This document shows positions 26,733-35,670 of a stretch of DNA of 64,000 nt, one piece after another. Under the pieces are notes generated by a model. That model did not search any database, was not told where the DNA came from, and saw only the letters and a list, made by a program, of their open reading frames with translations. The stretch covers positions 1-64,000 of the forward strand of contig NZ_LJHQ01000056.1 of NCBI RefSeq assembly GCF_001295925.1, given 5' to 3'. The position numbers were made by a program, and so were the translations under genes. Each line of letters starts with the position of its first letter. Within the stretch, counting starts at the first letter, position 1. The DNA comes from Allobosea sp. AAP35. GTDB lineage: Bacteria; Pseudomonadota; Alphaproteobacteria; Rhizobiales; Beijerinckiaceae.

Positions 26733-28109
26733 CTAAATCCCCCGCACCCGCGGCCGGCCCTTTGGGCCCAGCATCAGATGGGTCAGCGCCCAGACGAGCG
26801 CGTCGAGCCTGTCCGGCGAGCGGCCGGAGCTGAGGCCGCCGGGGCCGAAATCGCACATCTCGTCTTCCAGCGCCGGGAAAGCCCCGGCATGGCGCACCCG
26901 CCCCTGCGCATAGAGCGCCGCCACCGGCTCGGCGCGCAGGTATTTCCCCCGCGTCGCCCTGACTGCGCTCACCGGTACGCCGGCATCGACCTCGCGGATG
27001 ACCGCGGTCGCCATCTCGCCGCCCTGGTTGACCTCGACGATGAGCGCATCGGCCTCGAAGCGCCGGTAGAGCGCGACCGCCTTGGCCGCCCACTCATGCG
27101 GGCGGGCGCCCGACACAGTGCCATCCTCCAGCACATGGCCGAGGCCTTCGCTGTCGACACCGGCCACCACCAGCCCGCAGGAATCGGCCCGGGCCGAGGA
27201 CGAGGCCGGCGGATCGACCGCGACCACGATCCGCGCCAGGGCCGGCGCTTCCCGCTCGCGGCAATCCTCGATCATCGCCCGCGTCCAGAGCGCATCGGCG
27301 CTTTCCTCGACCAGTTCGCCGTCCAATTCCTGCCGGCCGAGCCGGGTGCCGCCATAGCTCTGCGTCACGCTGCGGATGAAGTCTGCCGCGAGGTTGAAGC
27401 GGTTAGCGCTCGTCGCCGCGCGGCTCACCGCCACCTGCGAATCGTCCAGCAGCCGCTTGATCAGCGGCAGCGGGCGCGGCGTCGTGGTGACGATCTGGCG
27501 CGGCCGGTCGCCGAGGCGAAGCCCGAATTGCAGCATGTCCCAGGTCTCCTGAAGTTTCGGCCACTTGGCCAGTTCGTCGGACCAGGCGGCGCCGAATTGC
27601 GGGCCGCGCAACCCTTCCGGATCCTCGGCCGAAAACACCTGGGCGATGGCGCCATTGGGCCATTCGAGCCGCCGCCGCGAGGGATACCAGCTCGGCCGCT
27701 CCCAGCGCGTGTGGATCGAGAGCAGTCCGGAGACGCCCTCGATCATCACGTCGCGGACCTGGCCTTGCGTCTCGCCGACCAGCGCGATGCGCTCGGTGGC
27801 GGCCGGCGCATAAGGCTCCTGCCCCAGCGCCATGCCCTTGACCCATTCGGCGCCGGTGCGGGTCTTGCCCGCGCCCCGCCCTCCGAGCACCAGCCAGATC
27901 GACCAGCGGGGTTCCGGCGGCTTCTGATCAGGGCGCGCCCAGATCAGCCACTCGGCCTTGAGGACCTCGTATTCATGAGGCGTCGCTGTTTCCATCAGGA
28001 GCCGCAGGGCCGGAAGACGATCCTCCGGCGGCAATGACTTCAAGACGTCGTGCAAGCTCCTTTCGGAGTTCGGCGACGTGGCGCAGTCCTGCGGCGGGCG
28101 AGAGGTCAT
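26733..28109 (-). CDS. GTA g2: large terminase (TerL)
   Basis: DNA packaging ATPase/nuclease of 458 residues. Walker A is GGRGAGKT at 76-83, followed by GAEWVKGMAL. The adenine and coupling region includes ERIALVGETQGQVRDVMIEG and a Walker-B-like hydrophobic run ending in acidic residues (GAAWSDELAKW). The C-terminal nuclease has VAVDPPASS, ALIVEVNQGGEM and DEMCDFGP. The start is uncertain: ATG 28109 has GGAGG 12 nt upstream and includes the family-like LHDVLKSLPPEDRLPALRLL, but it overlaps g1 by 137 bp; ATG 27995 would reduce the overlap to 23 bp at the cost of those residues. Confidence 0.92.
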   Translation of the reverse strand: MTSRPPQDCATSPNSERSLHDVLKSLPPEDRLPALRLLMETATPHEYEVLKAEWLIWARPDQKPPEPRWSIWLVLGGRGAGKTRTGAEWVKGMALGQEPYAPAATERIALVGETQGQVRDVMIEGVSGLLSIHTRWERPSWYPSRRRLEWPNGAIAQVFSAEDPEGLRGPQFGAAWSDELAKWPKLQETWDMLQFGLRLGDRPRQIVTTTPRPLPLIKRLLDDSQVAVSRAATSANRFNLAADFIRSVTQSYGGTRLGRQELDGELVEESADALWTRAMIEDCREREAPALARIVVAVDPPASSSARADSCGLVVAGVDSEGLGHVLEDGTVSGARPHEWAAKAVALYRRFEADALIVEVNQGGEMATAVIREVDAGVPVSAVRATRGKYLRAEPVAALYAQGRVRHAGAFPALEDEMCDFGPGGLSSGRSPDRLDALVWALTHLMLGPKGRPRVRGI

Positions 28110-28371
28110 CGTTGGTTTTGTCCTCCCGGCCGGGCGCCGTCGCATCGAGCGCCACCAGTTCGCGCACGGTGCGGGCGAGCACGGCCAGCGCCTTCGCCTC
28201 GGATTCGCTGGCCGCCGCGCCCTTCGGCAGTTCGTCGAGCCGCGCCTCATGCGCGTCGAGCTGGCGCTGCGCGGCGCGCCAGAGCCGCGTCACCACGGCC
28301 TTGCGGGCCACGGACAAGCGCTTGCCCTTCGCGACCGGCAAAGCCGGCGCGTCATCGTCGTCATCGGACAT
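27973..28371 (-). CDS. GTA g1: small terminase-like protein
   Basis: The 132 residues are acidic at the N-terminus (MSDDDDDAP), then helical and basic (RKAVVTRLWRAAQRQLDAHEARLDEL), with ELRKELARRLEVIAAG near the C-terminus. Position as first gene before TerL matches RcGTA g1, which acts as the small terminase. The C-terminal region is encoded over the start of TerL in another frame. Confidence 0.78.
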   Translation of the reverse strand: MSDDDDDAPALPVAKGKRLSVARKAVVTRLWRAAQRQLDAHEARLDELPKGAAASESEAKALAVLARTVRELVALDATAPGREDKTNDDLSPAAGLRHVAELRKELARRLEVIAAGGSSSGPAAPDGNSDAS

Positions 28372-28461
28372 GGGTAAAACCTCGCAGGGCCCGACATGCG
28401 AAAGCCGCCGGCGGATGAGCGCGGCGGCTTCGTTTCAGTCACACTTCGTGAGCGTTCCTGA

Positions 28462-28490
28462 TGTCTACCCGATCAGCGTGACGCTGTCAA
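28462..28490 (-). promoter_or_regulatory. Candidate GTA operon promoter
   Basis: On the minus strand TTGACA (28490-28485), a 17-bp spacer and TAGACA (28467-28462) form a promoter-like pair about 90 bp before g1. The spacer holds an AGCGT-G-ACGCT palindrome. The -35 is perfect and the -10 weak, as in promoters needing an activator; GafA-type control is only a guess. Confidence 0.45.
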
Positions 28491-28532
28491 GGACTAATTT
28501 CCTACAACCATTAAGTGCGCGGCTGGAGTCCA

Positions 28533-29114
28533 TCACACCTCCTCCTTCTCAACCCATTTATACGTCACCGCCGGCACGTACTGCTCCATCCGGTCGAGCA
28601 GGGTCGCGGGCTGGGTGTCGGTGATCGTCATGGCGCGGTGGGTCTGCTTGAGGAAGCCGGCCTCCACCGTGTTGTCGAGGAAGGTCGCCAAGGGATCGTA
28701 GAAGCCGGCGACGTTGAGGAAGGCGAGCGGCTTGTCGTGGATGCCGAGCTGCGCCCAGGTCCAGATCTCGAACAGCTCCTCGAAGGTGCCGATGCCGCCG
28801 GGCATGGCGATGAAGCCCTCCGAGAGTTCGGCCATGCGGGCCTTGCGGATATGCATGGTCTCGACGATCTCGAGCCGGGTCAGCCCGTGATGGCCGACCT
28901 CCTTTTCGCGCAGCGCGCGCGGGATGATGCCATGAACCTCGCCGCCGGCGGCGAGCGCCGCATCGGCGACGACGCCCATCAGCCCGACCGCGCCGCCGCC
29001 ATAGACCAGCACCATGCCGCGGCGTGCGATCTCTGCGCCCATGGCGCGCGCGCCATCGGCATAGACGGGATCATTGCCGGGGTTGGACCCGCAGAAGACG
29101 CAGACGGATTTCAT
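28533..29114 (-). CDS. LOG-family nucleoside 5'-monophosphate phosphoribohydrolase
   Basis: The 193-residue lysine-decarboxylase-fold protein has the hallmark [21 protein letters not shown] and the N-terminal [16 protein letters not shown] proteins cleave ribose-5-phosphate from nucleotides, classically releasing active cytokinins; many bacterial members have other or unknown substrates. ATG 29114 (GAGG 9 nt upstream) starts at the canonical [10 protein letters not shown]. It lies 4 nt after the M20 peptidase, likely in the same transcript. Confidence 0.92.
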   Translation of the reverse strand: MKSVCVFCGSNPGNDPVYADGARAMGAEIARRGMVLVYGGGAVGLMGVVADAALAAGGEVHGIIPRALREKEVGHHGLTRLEIVETMHIRKARMAELSEGFIAMPGGIGTFEELFEIWTWAQLGIHDKPLAFLNVAGFYDPLATFLDNTVEAGFLKQTHRAMTITDTQPATLLDRMEQYVPAVTYKWVEKEEV

Positions 29115-29118
29115 CGAT

Positions 29119-30510
29119 TCACACCTCTTCCGTCGCCAGCGCCTGCAGGATGCGTGCCCAGGAGCGCTGGCCCTTGTGGAACGACGAAAGGTCGTATTTC
29201 TCGTTGGGCGAATGCACGCGATCGTCATCGAGCCCGAAGCCGACGAGCAGCGTGTCGATGCCGAGCAGGCGCTTGAAATCGCCAACGACGGGGATCGAGC
29301 CGCCCGAGCCGATGGTGACGGCCTTGCGGCCCCATTCCTCCGTCAGCGCGGCTTGTGCCTTGCGCAGGGCCTGCGACTCGACCGGCACGGCGATGGCCGG
29401 CGAGGCGCCATGGGCGATGAACTCGGCCGTCACATCGGCCGGCAACCGCGCGCGCACGAAGGCCTGGAAGGCGGCGGCGATCTTCTCTGGGTCCTGCTGC
29501 CCGACGAGCCGAAAGGAGACCTTTGCCGAGGCTTTTGAGGCGATCACCGTCTTGGTGCCCTCCCCGGTATAGCCGCCCCAGAGGCCGTTGACGTCGCAGG
29601 TCGGGCGCGACTGGATCTGCTCGATCAGCATGCGACCTTTCTCGCCGATCGAGTGCTTCAGCCCGATCTGGCCCAAAAACTCCTCTTCGGTGAGGTTGAG
29701 ATCGGCCCAGTCGGCCTTCTGCTGGTTGGTCGGCTCCTCGACGCCGTCATAGAAGCCCGGCAGCGTGACCCGCCCGTCCTCGTCATGCAGGGCCGCGACG
29801 ATCTTCGCCAGCACATGGACGGGATTGGCGGCCGCGCCGCCAAACAGCCCCGAATGGAGGTCGCGGTCGGCGCAGGTGATCGTCACCTCCTGATAGACCA
29901 TGCCGCGCAGCGAGGCCGTGATGGCCGGCGTCTGCCGGTCCCACATGCCGGTGTCGCAGACCAGCGCAAAATCGGCCTTCAGTTCCTCGGCATTTTCGCG
30001 GACGAAGGCCGGCAGATTTACCGAGCCCGACTCTTCCTCGCCCTCGACCATGATGGTGACGCCGATCGGTAGATCGCCGCTCTCACTGAGCGTCGCCCGC
30101 AGCGCCTCGACGAAGGTCATGACCTGGCCCTTGTCGTCGCAGGCCCCGCGCGCGACGATGACCTTCCGGCCGGGCTCGATCTCCTTGACCACCGGCTCGA
30201 AGGGCTTGGTGTCCCAAAGCTCCAGCGGATCGACCGGCTGGACATCGTAATGCCCATAGAACAGCACATGCGGCGCGCCGGGCTTGGGCCGGTGGGCGAG
30301 CACGATCGGATGGCCGGGCGTCTCGCGCAGGCCGGCGTTGAAACCGAGCGATTCCAGATCCCTCGCCAGCCACTCCGCCGCGCGGCGGCTGTCGGCAGCG
30401 TAAGCCGAATCAGTCGAGATCGAGGGGATTTCGAGCCAGGAGGACAGGCGGGTCAGCGAGGCGTCGAGATCGGCGTCGAGGCGGGAGAGGATCGCGGGAA
30501 GCTGGGTCAT
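29119..30510 (-). CDS. M20-family metallopeptidase (dipeptidase)
   Basis: Cytoplasmic zinc dipeptidase of 463 residues. Metal ligands appear in order: His87/Asp89 in [11 protein letters not shown], Asp in [10 protein letters not shown], Glu pair in [10 protein letters not shown], and Asp in [10 protein letters not shown]. The lid/dimerisation domain follows, with [15 protein letters not shown]. The start at ATG 30510 gives the usual N-terminus ([32 protein letters not shown]); the frame above it is not coding. Exact substrate is unknown (carnosinase-like group). Confidence 0.93.
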   Translation of the reverse strand: MTQLPAILSRLDADLDASLTRLSSWLEIPSISTDSAYAADSRRAAEWLARDLESLGFNAGLRETPGHPIVLAHRPKPGAPHVLFYGHYDVQPVDPLELWDTKPFEPVVKEIEPGRKVIVARGACDDKGQVMTFVEALRATLSESGDLPIGVTIMVEGEEESGSVNLPAFVRENAEELKADFALVCDTGMWDRQTPAITASLRGMVYQEVTITCADRDLHSGLFGGAAANPVHVLAKIVAALHDEDGRVTLPGFYDGVEEPTNQQKADWADLNLTEEEFLGQIGLKHSIGEKGRMLIEQIQSRPTCDVNGLWGGYTGEGTKTVIASKASAKVSFRLVGQQDPEKIAAAFQAFVRARLPADVTAEFIAHGASPAIAVPVESQALRKAQAALTEEWGRKAVTIGSGGSIPVVGDFKRLLGIDTLLVGFGLDDDRVHSPNEKYDLSSFHKGQRSWARILQALATEEV

Positions 30511-30646
30511 GGCACTCGGCAGGTCTGGGCTCGTGCGGGGAGGCAGAGCCGATTCAGGTGACGCCATCATGGCAAGGCGCGGGGGCGGCGTCAGCACCCG
30601 AACACGCAGGCAGTGCCAGCCCTGCAAGCGTGGCATTCACCACAGT

Positions 30647-30762
30647 CCTCATCCTGAGAAGCCGTTTCGTCAGAAATGGCGTCTCGAAGGATGTTTAAGG
30701 AGGCTCCCGTGGCATCCGGAGCATCCTTCGAGACGCCGCTTTCGCGGCTCCTCAGGATGAGG
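30647..30762. repeat. Nested palindromic repeat (116 bp)
   Basis: Outer arms CCTCATCCTGAG (30647-30658) and CTCAGGATGAGG (30751-30762) enclose inner arms GCGTCTCGAAGGATG (30679-30693) and CATCCTTCGAGACGC (30722-30736). This is the form of a dispersed rhizobial intergenic palindrome. It fills most of the 274-bp gap between the M20 gene and the ATPase gene; nothing else is seen there. Confidence 0.85.
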
Positions 30763-30784
30763 GCTGAGATTGCGCCGCCGTTTC

Positions 30785-32326
30785 CTACCGCTTCCCGCCC
30801 ATCATGCTGCCCAGCACGCCGCGCAGGATCGCGGTGCCGACCTGGCGGCCGATCGTGGTCGCGGCCGAGCGGGCGGCTGAGGTCAGCACCTTTTCCGCCA
30901 TGCTCTGCGGCAGAGGGCCGCCCCGGCTGCCGGGGCCGGTCTTGGGGCGCTGCTGCGGCGCGGCGCCGCCGAGCCAGCCGCCGATCGTGTCGAGGATGCC
31001 GCCGCCGCCCGTCGTCGAGGCCTCGACAGGGTCGACATCAGTGTCAAGATTCTTGCGGCCGGCCAGCATCTCGAAGGCCGACTCGCGGTCGACCATGGTG
31101 TCGTATTTGCCCTTGAAGCCCGACTCGACCAGCGCCTGCTGGCGGATCTGCAGCGAGCAGGGGCCGACCTGCGCCATCGGCGGGGCGATCAGCGTGCGCT
31201 CGACGATGGTCGGCGTACCCCTGCCCTCCAGCGTCGAAGTCAGCGCCTCGCCGACGGCCAGCTGCATGATCACGTCGGCCGTGTTGATCTTGGGGTTCTG
31301 GCGGAAGGTTTCGGCGGCCGCCTTGACCGCCTTCTGGTCGCGCGGGGTGAAGGCGCGCAGCGCGTGCTGGACGCGGTTGCCGAGCTGGGCCAGCACGGTG
31401 TCGGGAATATCGAGCGGGTTCTGCGTGACGAAATAGACGCCGACGCCCTTCGAGCGGATCAGCCGCACCACCTGCTCGACCGCCGTCAGCAGCGCCTTGG
31501 GCGCGCCGTTGAAGAGCAGATGCGCCTCGTCAAAGAAGAAGACGAGCTTCGGCTTGTCGAGATCGCCGACCTCGGGAAGCTGCTCGAACAGTTCCGAGAG
31601 CAGCCAGAGCAGGAAGGTCGAATACAGCCGCGGATTGGCCATCAGCTTGTCGGCTGCCATGATGTTGACGATGCCGCGGCCATAGCGGTCGGTCTTCATC
31701 AGATCGGCGATGTCGAGCGCCGGCTCGCCGAAGAACATGTCGCCCTTCTGGTTTTCCAGAACGAGCAAAGCGCGCTGGATCGTGCCGACGGTCTGCGAGG
31801 TGACATTGCCGTATTTGGTGGTCAGTTCCTTGGCGTTCTCGGCGATATGCGCCAGGATCGCGCGGAGATCCTTGAGGTCGAGCAGCAGCAGCTTCTGCTC
31901 GTCGGCGATGCGGAAGGCGATGTTGAGCACGCCCTCCTGCGTCTCGTTGAGATCGAGCAGGCGGGCGAGCAGCAGCGGACCCATCTCGGAGATGGTGGCG
32001 CGGACGGGGTGGCCCTGCTCGCCGAAAACGTCCCAGAACACGGTTGTGAACTGGTCGGGCTCGTACTTCACGCCGATCTCTTCGGCACGCTTGACGAAGG
32101 GCGGCTTGGAATCGCCCGGCGCCGCAATGCCGGACAGATCGCCCTTGATGTCGGCGGCGAAAACCGGAACGCCGGCCCTCGCGAAGCCTTCGGCCATCAC
32201 CTGCAGCGTCACCGTCTTGCCGGTGCCCGTCGCGCCGGTGACAAGGCCGTGGCGGTTGGCGAGCTTCAGCAGCAGGTTCTCGGCCTTCCAGCTCTTGCCG
32301 ATCAGAATCGCGCCGTCTTCAGCCAT
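30785..32326 (-). CDS. HerA/YjgR-like P-loop ATPase (DUF853)
   Basis: The 513-residue protein has Walker A at 31-38 (GATGTGKT) close to the N-terminus, the DUF853 landmarks VFAADIKGDLSGI and LLDLKDLRAILAHI, and Walker B in LVFFFDEAHLLF, then GVYFVTQNPLDIP. The C-terminus is low-complexity with a basic end. The family resembles HerA helicases but the cellular role of YjgR proteins is not established. It is divergent from the small gene at 32481. Confidence 0.92.
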   Translation of the reverse strand: MAEDGAILIGKSWKAENLLLKLANRHGLVTGATGTGKTVTLQVMAEGFARAGVPVFAADIKGDLSGIAAPGDSKPPFVKRAEEIGVKYEPDQFTTVFWDVFGEQGHPVRATISEMGPLLLARLLDLNETQEGVLNIAFRIADEQKLLLLDLKDLRAILAHIAENAKELTTKYGNVTSQTVGTIQRALLVLENQKGDMFFGEPALDIADLMKTDRYGRGIVNIMAADKLMANPRLYSTFLLWLLSELFEQLPEVGDLDKPKLVFFFDEAHLLFNGAPKALLTAVEQVVRLIRSKGVGVYFVTQNPLDIPDTVLAQLGNRVQHALRAFTPRDQKAVKAAAETFRQNPKINTADVIMQLAVGEALTSTLEGRGTPTIVERTLIAPPMAQVGPCSLQIRQQALVESGFKGKYDTMVDRESAFEMLAGRKNLDTDVDPVEASTTGGGGILDTIGGWLGGAAPQQRPKTGPGSRGGPLPQSMAEKVLTSAARSAATTIGRQVGTAILRGVLGSMMGGKR

Positions 32327-32480
32327 GGGCCCCGCCTGTTGCGTTATCGAAACGTCAGGGCAAGGGTGTAGCGAAACGCGCCCGCCGGCGGAAGCCCGCT
32401 CGCGCGGGCTCAGTGCTTGATCGAACCGTTGATATGTGAACTATCTCGCCCGACACTCCGCAACCGACAGGACCAAGAGC

Positions 32481-32867
32481 ATGGACGAACTGATCTCCCG
32501 CGTGATGGCGGCCTCGGGCCTCAATGAAGAGCTCGCCCGCAAGGCGATCGGCATCATCCTCGCCTTTCTGCAGAAGGAAGGCCCCCCGGCCGAGATCGGC
32601 GAGCTGATGGCGGCGCTGCCGGGCGCTCAGGAACTCGCCGAGACCGAAGGCGGCGCCAAGGGCGGGCTGATGGGCATGGTCGGCGGCATGATGGGCGGCA
32701 GCGGCGGCGTGATGGCGCTGGGCGGGCAGTTGATGGGCGCTGGCCTGTCGATGGGCCAGATCCAGTCGGTCTCGAAGGAAATGTTCGCGGTCGGCCGCGA
32801 GAAGGCGGGCGAGGACACGATGGGCGCAATCGTCGGCGCCATCCCCGGCCTCGGCCAGTTCGTCTGA
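32481..32867 (+). CDS. Small Gly/Met-rich protein, unknown function
   Basis: The 128 residues consist of an N-terminal helical part (MDELISRVMAASGLNEELARKAIGIILAFLQKEG, reminiscent of DUF2267-type proteins) and a Gly/Met-rich low-complexity middle (GGLMGMVGGMMGGSGGVMALGGQLMGAG). A similar ending (GAIVGAIPGLGQFV) occurs in small alphaproteobacterial hypothetical proteins. ATG 32481 has AGGA 8 nt upstream. No export signal is visible. Confidence 0.8.
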   Translation: MDELISRVMAASGLNEELARKAIGIILAFLQKEGPPAEIGELMAALPGAQELAETEGGAKGGLMGMVGGMMGGSGGVMALGGQLMGAGLSMGQIQSVSKEMFAVGREKAGEDTMGAIVGAIPGLGQFV

Positions 32868-32896
32868 GCCGCGCCGCCGCAATGTGAACGTCACAG

Positions 32897-32925
32897 CGCC
32901 GCCGCGAGGCGGCGTTGTCATTTGC
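32897..32925 (+). terminator. Candidate terminator hairpin
   Basis: CGCCGCC (32897-32903), loop GCGA, GGCGGCG (32908-32914) makes a stable tetraloop hairpin followed by a T-rich TTGTCATTT. It lies 30 bp past the small gene and would separate it from mutA. Confidence 0.5.
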
Positions 32926-33046
32926 GCCCTCCGCGGCGCGGGTTTGCGCAGCCGCGTTGCGACGAAGTAGGAATGGCGATGCGTCGTGGCGCGTGGCAAT
33001 CACCGCCATCGCGACTGCACCAGCGGCGAAACGAGGACCGGCGCGC

Positions 33047-35044
33047 ATGAAATCGGCCCCAGCATCCGACCTCCCCGGCGAACTGGCCTTCATGGACGCC
33101 TTCCCCGTGCCCTCGCAGGAGGCTTGGCGAGCGGCCGTGGACAAGGTGCTGAAGGGCGCCGGTTTCGAGAAGCGGCTGGTGTCCAAGACCGCCGACGGCA
33201 TCCGCATCGAGCCACTTTATCCAGCCGCCAGCCCAACGCTCAGGCCATTGCGTGCCGAGACCGGCCGCTGGCATGTCGCGGCCCGTATTGACCATCCCGA
33301 GCCGGCCGAGGCGCAAAAGCTCGCTCTGGCCGACCTCGAAGGCGGTGCGGATTCGCTGACGATCGCTTTCGCCGGTTCTCCTGCGGCGCGCAGCTACGGC
33401 CTCATTGCGGATGATGTCGCCGCGCTCAATGCCGCGCTCGACGGCGCGATGCTCGATTTGATCCAGCTGCGGCTTGACCCCGCCCCGGAGGGCCGCGTCA
33501 ACGCGCTGATGCTGGCCGCGCTGGTCGAAAAACGCGGGCTTTCGCCCGAGACGCTCGCAATCGACTTCGGCATGGACCCGATCGGCTTGTTTGCCTCGAC
33601 CGGCGGTCTCGCCGCCCCCTGGTCCGAGGTCGGCCGGCGACTCGCCGCCACCATCCGTGCCCTGAAAACGCGCGGCTTCCAGGGGCCGTTCGTCACGGTG
33701 GATGCCCGCCCCTGGCACGAGACGGGCGCCAGCGAGGCGCACGAACTGGGCTGCGTGCTGGCAACCGCCATCGCCTATCTGCGCGCCTTGGAAGCCGAAG
33801 GCTTTTCACTGTCGGAGGCTCGCGACGCGCTCTCGTTCACGCTGGTGGCGGATACCGACGAGTTCCTGACCATCGCGAAGTTCCGCGCCGCCCGCCTGCT
33901 CTGGCAGCGTGTGCAGCAGGCCTGCGGCCTGACGCCGACGCCGATGATTGTGCATGCCGAGACGGCGTGGCGCTCTCTGACGAAACGCGACCCTTGGGTC
34001 AATCTGCTGCGTGGCACGATCGCGACCTTTGCCGCAGGCATCGGCGGCGCCGACTCGGTGACCGTGCAGCCGTTCACAGCAGCACTCGGCCTCGCCGACG
34101 GCTTCGCGCGCCGCGTCGCCCGCAATACCCAGCTCGTCCTGCTGGAGGAGGCCAACCTCTGGCGCGTCACAGATCCTGCTGGGGGCGCCGGCGGCTTCGA
34201 AGCCCTAACGCAGGCGCTGTGCGAGCAGGGCTGGACGCAGATGCAGGCGATCGAGCGGGAGGCGAAGGACGGCCTGCCGGGCATTCTCGCGGCGCTGACC
34301 ACCGGCACGCTCCAGGCCGACCTCGCCAACCAGCGCGCGACACGAACCAAGGCGATCGCGACGCGGCGCGAACCGATCACCGGAACGAGCGAATTCCCGA
34401 ACCTGAAGGAGGCCGCCGTCGCCGTGCTGGATGTGGCCCCGGTGTCCCTCGGCAAGCCGAGCGGGGCAACCGGCCAGACTTTCGATCCGGAGGCCTTGAT
34501 CGATCGGCTCGCCTCGGGCGCCAACCGTCGGGAGGGCCTGATCGCGCCGCAGGACGGATTGCGGGCGCAGGCCCTGCCGTCGCAGCGCCTGGCCGAACCC
34601 TTTGAGGCGCTGCGCGACCGGGCCGATGCGGCTGCGGCGCGGCCCGTCGTCTTCCTCGCGACGCTGGGGCCGGTCGCGGATTTTACGGCGCGCGCCGGTT
34701 TTGCCCGCAACCTTTTCGAAGCGGGCGGTCTCGCGGCCCCGATCGCCGACGGTTTCACCCGGGATGGCGGCACCGATCTCGCTGCACTGGTCGCCGCCTT
34801 CGAGATGTCCGGCGCAAAGCTTGCCTGCCTGTGCGGATCGGACGCCGCCTATGCGGCCGAGGGCGCTGCGGCCGCTCAGGCGCTGACGGATGCCGGCGCG
34901 ACCGTCTGGCTTGCCGGAAAGCCGGGAGAACTTGAGGCGGCGCTGCGCGCGGCTGGCGTCGGCAGTTATGTTCATGCCGGCTGTGATGCGGTGGCTATGC
35001 TTCAGGAGGCTCTCGCGGCGGCAATGCCAGCCTTGTCCGATTAG
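33047..35044 (+). CDS. mutA: Methylmalonyl-CoA mutase small (beta) subunit
   Basis: The 665-residue non-catalytic partner of MutB in the heterodimeric, B12-dependent mutase that interconverts methylmalonyl-CoA and succinyl-CoA. The barrel domain is recognisable (DFGMDPIGLFASTGG, VDARPWHETGASEAHELGCVLATAIAYLRALE, AFTAALGLADGFARRVARNTQLVLLEEANLWRVTDPAGGAGGFEALT). The C-terminal cobalamin-fold region lacks the DXHXXG haem-like ligand motif, as expected for MutA. The start at ATG 33047 follows GAGGA by about 9 nt; upstream in-frame residues are not conserved-looking. First gene of the mutA-TA-thiD-mutB unit. Confidence 0.93.
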   Translation: MKSAPASDLPGELAFMDAFPVPSQEAWRAAVDKVLKGAGFEKRLVSKTADGIRIEPLYPAASPTLRPLRAETGRWHVAARIDHPEPAEAQKLALADLEGGADSLTIAFAGSPAARSYGLIADDVAALNAALDGAMLDLIQLRLDPAPEGRVNALMLAALVEKRGLSPETLAIDFGMDPIGLFASTGGLAAPWSEVGRRLAATIRALKTRGFQGPFVTVDARPWHETGASEAHELGCVLATAIAYLRALEAEGFSLSEARDALSFTLVADTDEFLTIAKFRAARLLWQRVQQACGLTPTPMIVHAETAWRSLTKRDPWVNLLRGTIATFAAGIGGADSVTVQPFTAALGLADGFARRVARNTQLVLLEEANLWRVTDPAGGAGGFEALTQALCEQGWTQMQAIEREAKDGLPGILAALTTGTLQADLANQRATRTKAIATRREPITGTSEFPNLKEAAVAVLDVAPVSLGKPSGATGQTFDPEALIDRLASGANRREGLIAPQDGLRAQALPSQRLAEPFEALRDRADAAAARPVVFLATLGPVADFTARAGFARNLFEAGGLAAPIADGFTRDGGTDLAALVAAFEMSGAKLACLCGSDAAYAAEGAAAAQALTDAGATVWLAGKPGELEAALRAAGVGSYVHAGCDAVAMLQEALAAAMPALSD

Positions 35045-35056
35045 CGCTTTTTTGCT

Positions 35057-35392
35057 ATGAACCGCAGCGAGGGATGGACGGTCCAGGTTTTCAGCCATGT
35101 GGTCGAGCGCGAATTGGAAGCGTTTGCGCCTGACATCAAGGCTCGCCTGACGCGGTTCATTGAGGTGATCCAGCGCGATGGATTGCATGCGTTGCCGTTC
35201 GGCTGGATCAAGCCGCTCGGTCATGGGCTCTGGGAATTGAGATTGACAGGACGAGACGGGATCGCGCGCGCCATTTATCTGACAGCGAGCGGGCGACGCG
35301 TCGTGATCTCGCGGGGCTTCGTCAAGAAGACCGAAAAGACACCTCATCGCGAAATCGAGATCGCGCGCGAGCGGGCGAAGGACGTGACATGA
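35057..35392 (+). CDS. RelE/HigB-type toxin (phage Gp49-like)
   Basis: The 111-residue protein has the Gp49-like signature: FAPDIKARLTRFIEVIQRDGLHALPFGWIKPLGHGLWELRLTGRDGIARAIYLTASGRRVVISRGFVKKTEKTP. Such proteins are mRNA interferases of HigBA-type modules. It starts 12 nt after mutA and overlaps the antitoxin gene by ATGA, toxin first, which is the HigBA order. Activity is inferred from family only. Confidence 0.85.
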   Translation: MNRSEGWTVQVFSHVVERELEAFAPDIKARLTRFIEVIQRDGLHALPFGWIKPLGHGLWELRLTGRDGIARAIYLTASGRRVVISRGFVKKTEKTPHREIEIARERAKDVT

Positions 35393-35670
35393 GAGATTTC
35401 AGCGAATGGGCCGCCGAACAGATGAAGGACCCCGACTTCAAGCGCGAATATGACGCGCTGGAGGAGGAATTTGCCCTTCTCACCTCGCTGGCCCGGGCCC
35501 GCAACCGGGCCGGCCTGACGCAGGAAGAACTGGCGCAGCGGATGGGCACGACACAATCGGTCGTCGCCCGGCTCGAAAGCGGCCGCAGCAAGCCCTCGAC
35601 CCGGACGCTGGAGCGTTACGCCAAGGCGACCGGCACCAAGCTCCGCATCACATTGGAAGCCGCCGAGTGA
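35389..35670 (+). CDS. HigA-type antitoxin (XRE helix-turn-helix)
   Basis: The 93-residue protein carries an HTH of the Cro/C1 type ([57 protein letters not shown]). It would neutralise the preceding toxin and repress the pair. Its stop overlaps the thiD GTG start (GTGA), so antitoxin and thiD translation appear linked. Confidence 0.87.
   Translation: MRDFSEWAAEQMKDPDFKREYDALEEEFALLTSLARARNRAGLTQEELAQRMGTTQSVVARLESGRSKPSTRTLERYAKATGTKLRITLEAAE

Noticed and set aside
12280..28371. An ordinary prophage
   Set aside because: No integrase, repressor, replication or lysis genes and no attachment sites; gene order follows the RcGTA cluster g1-g15.
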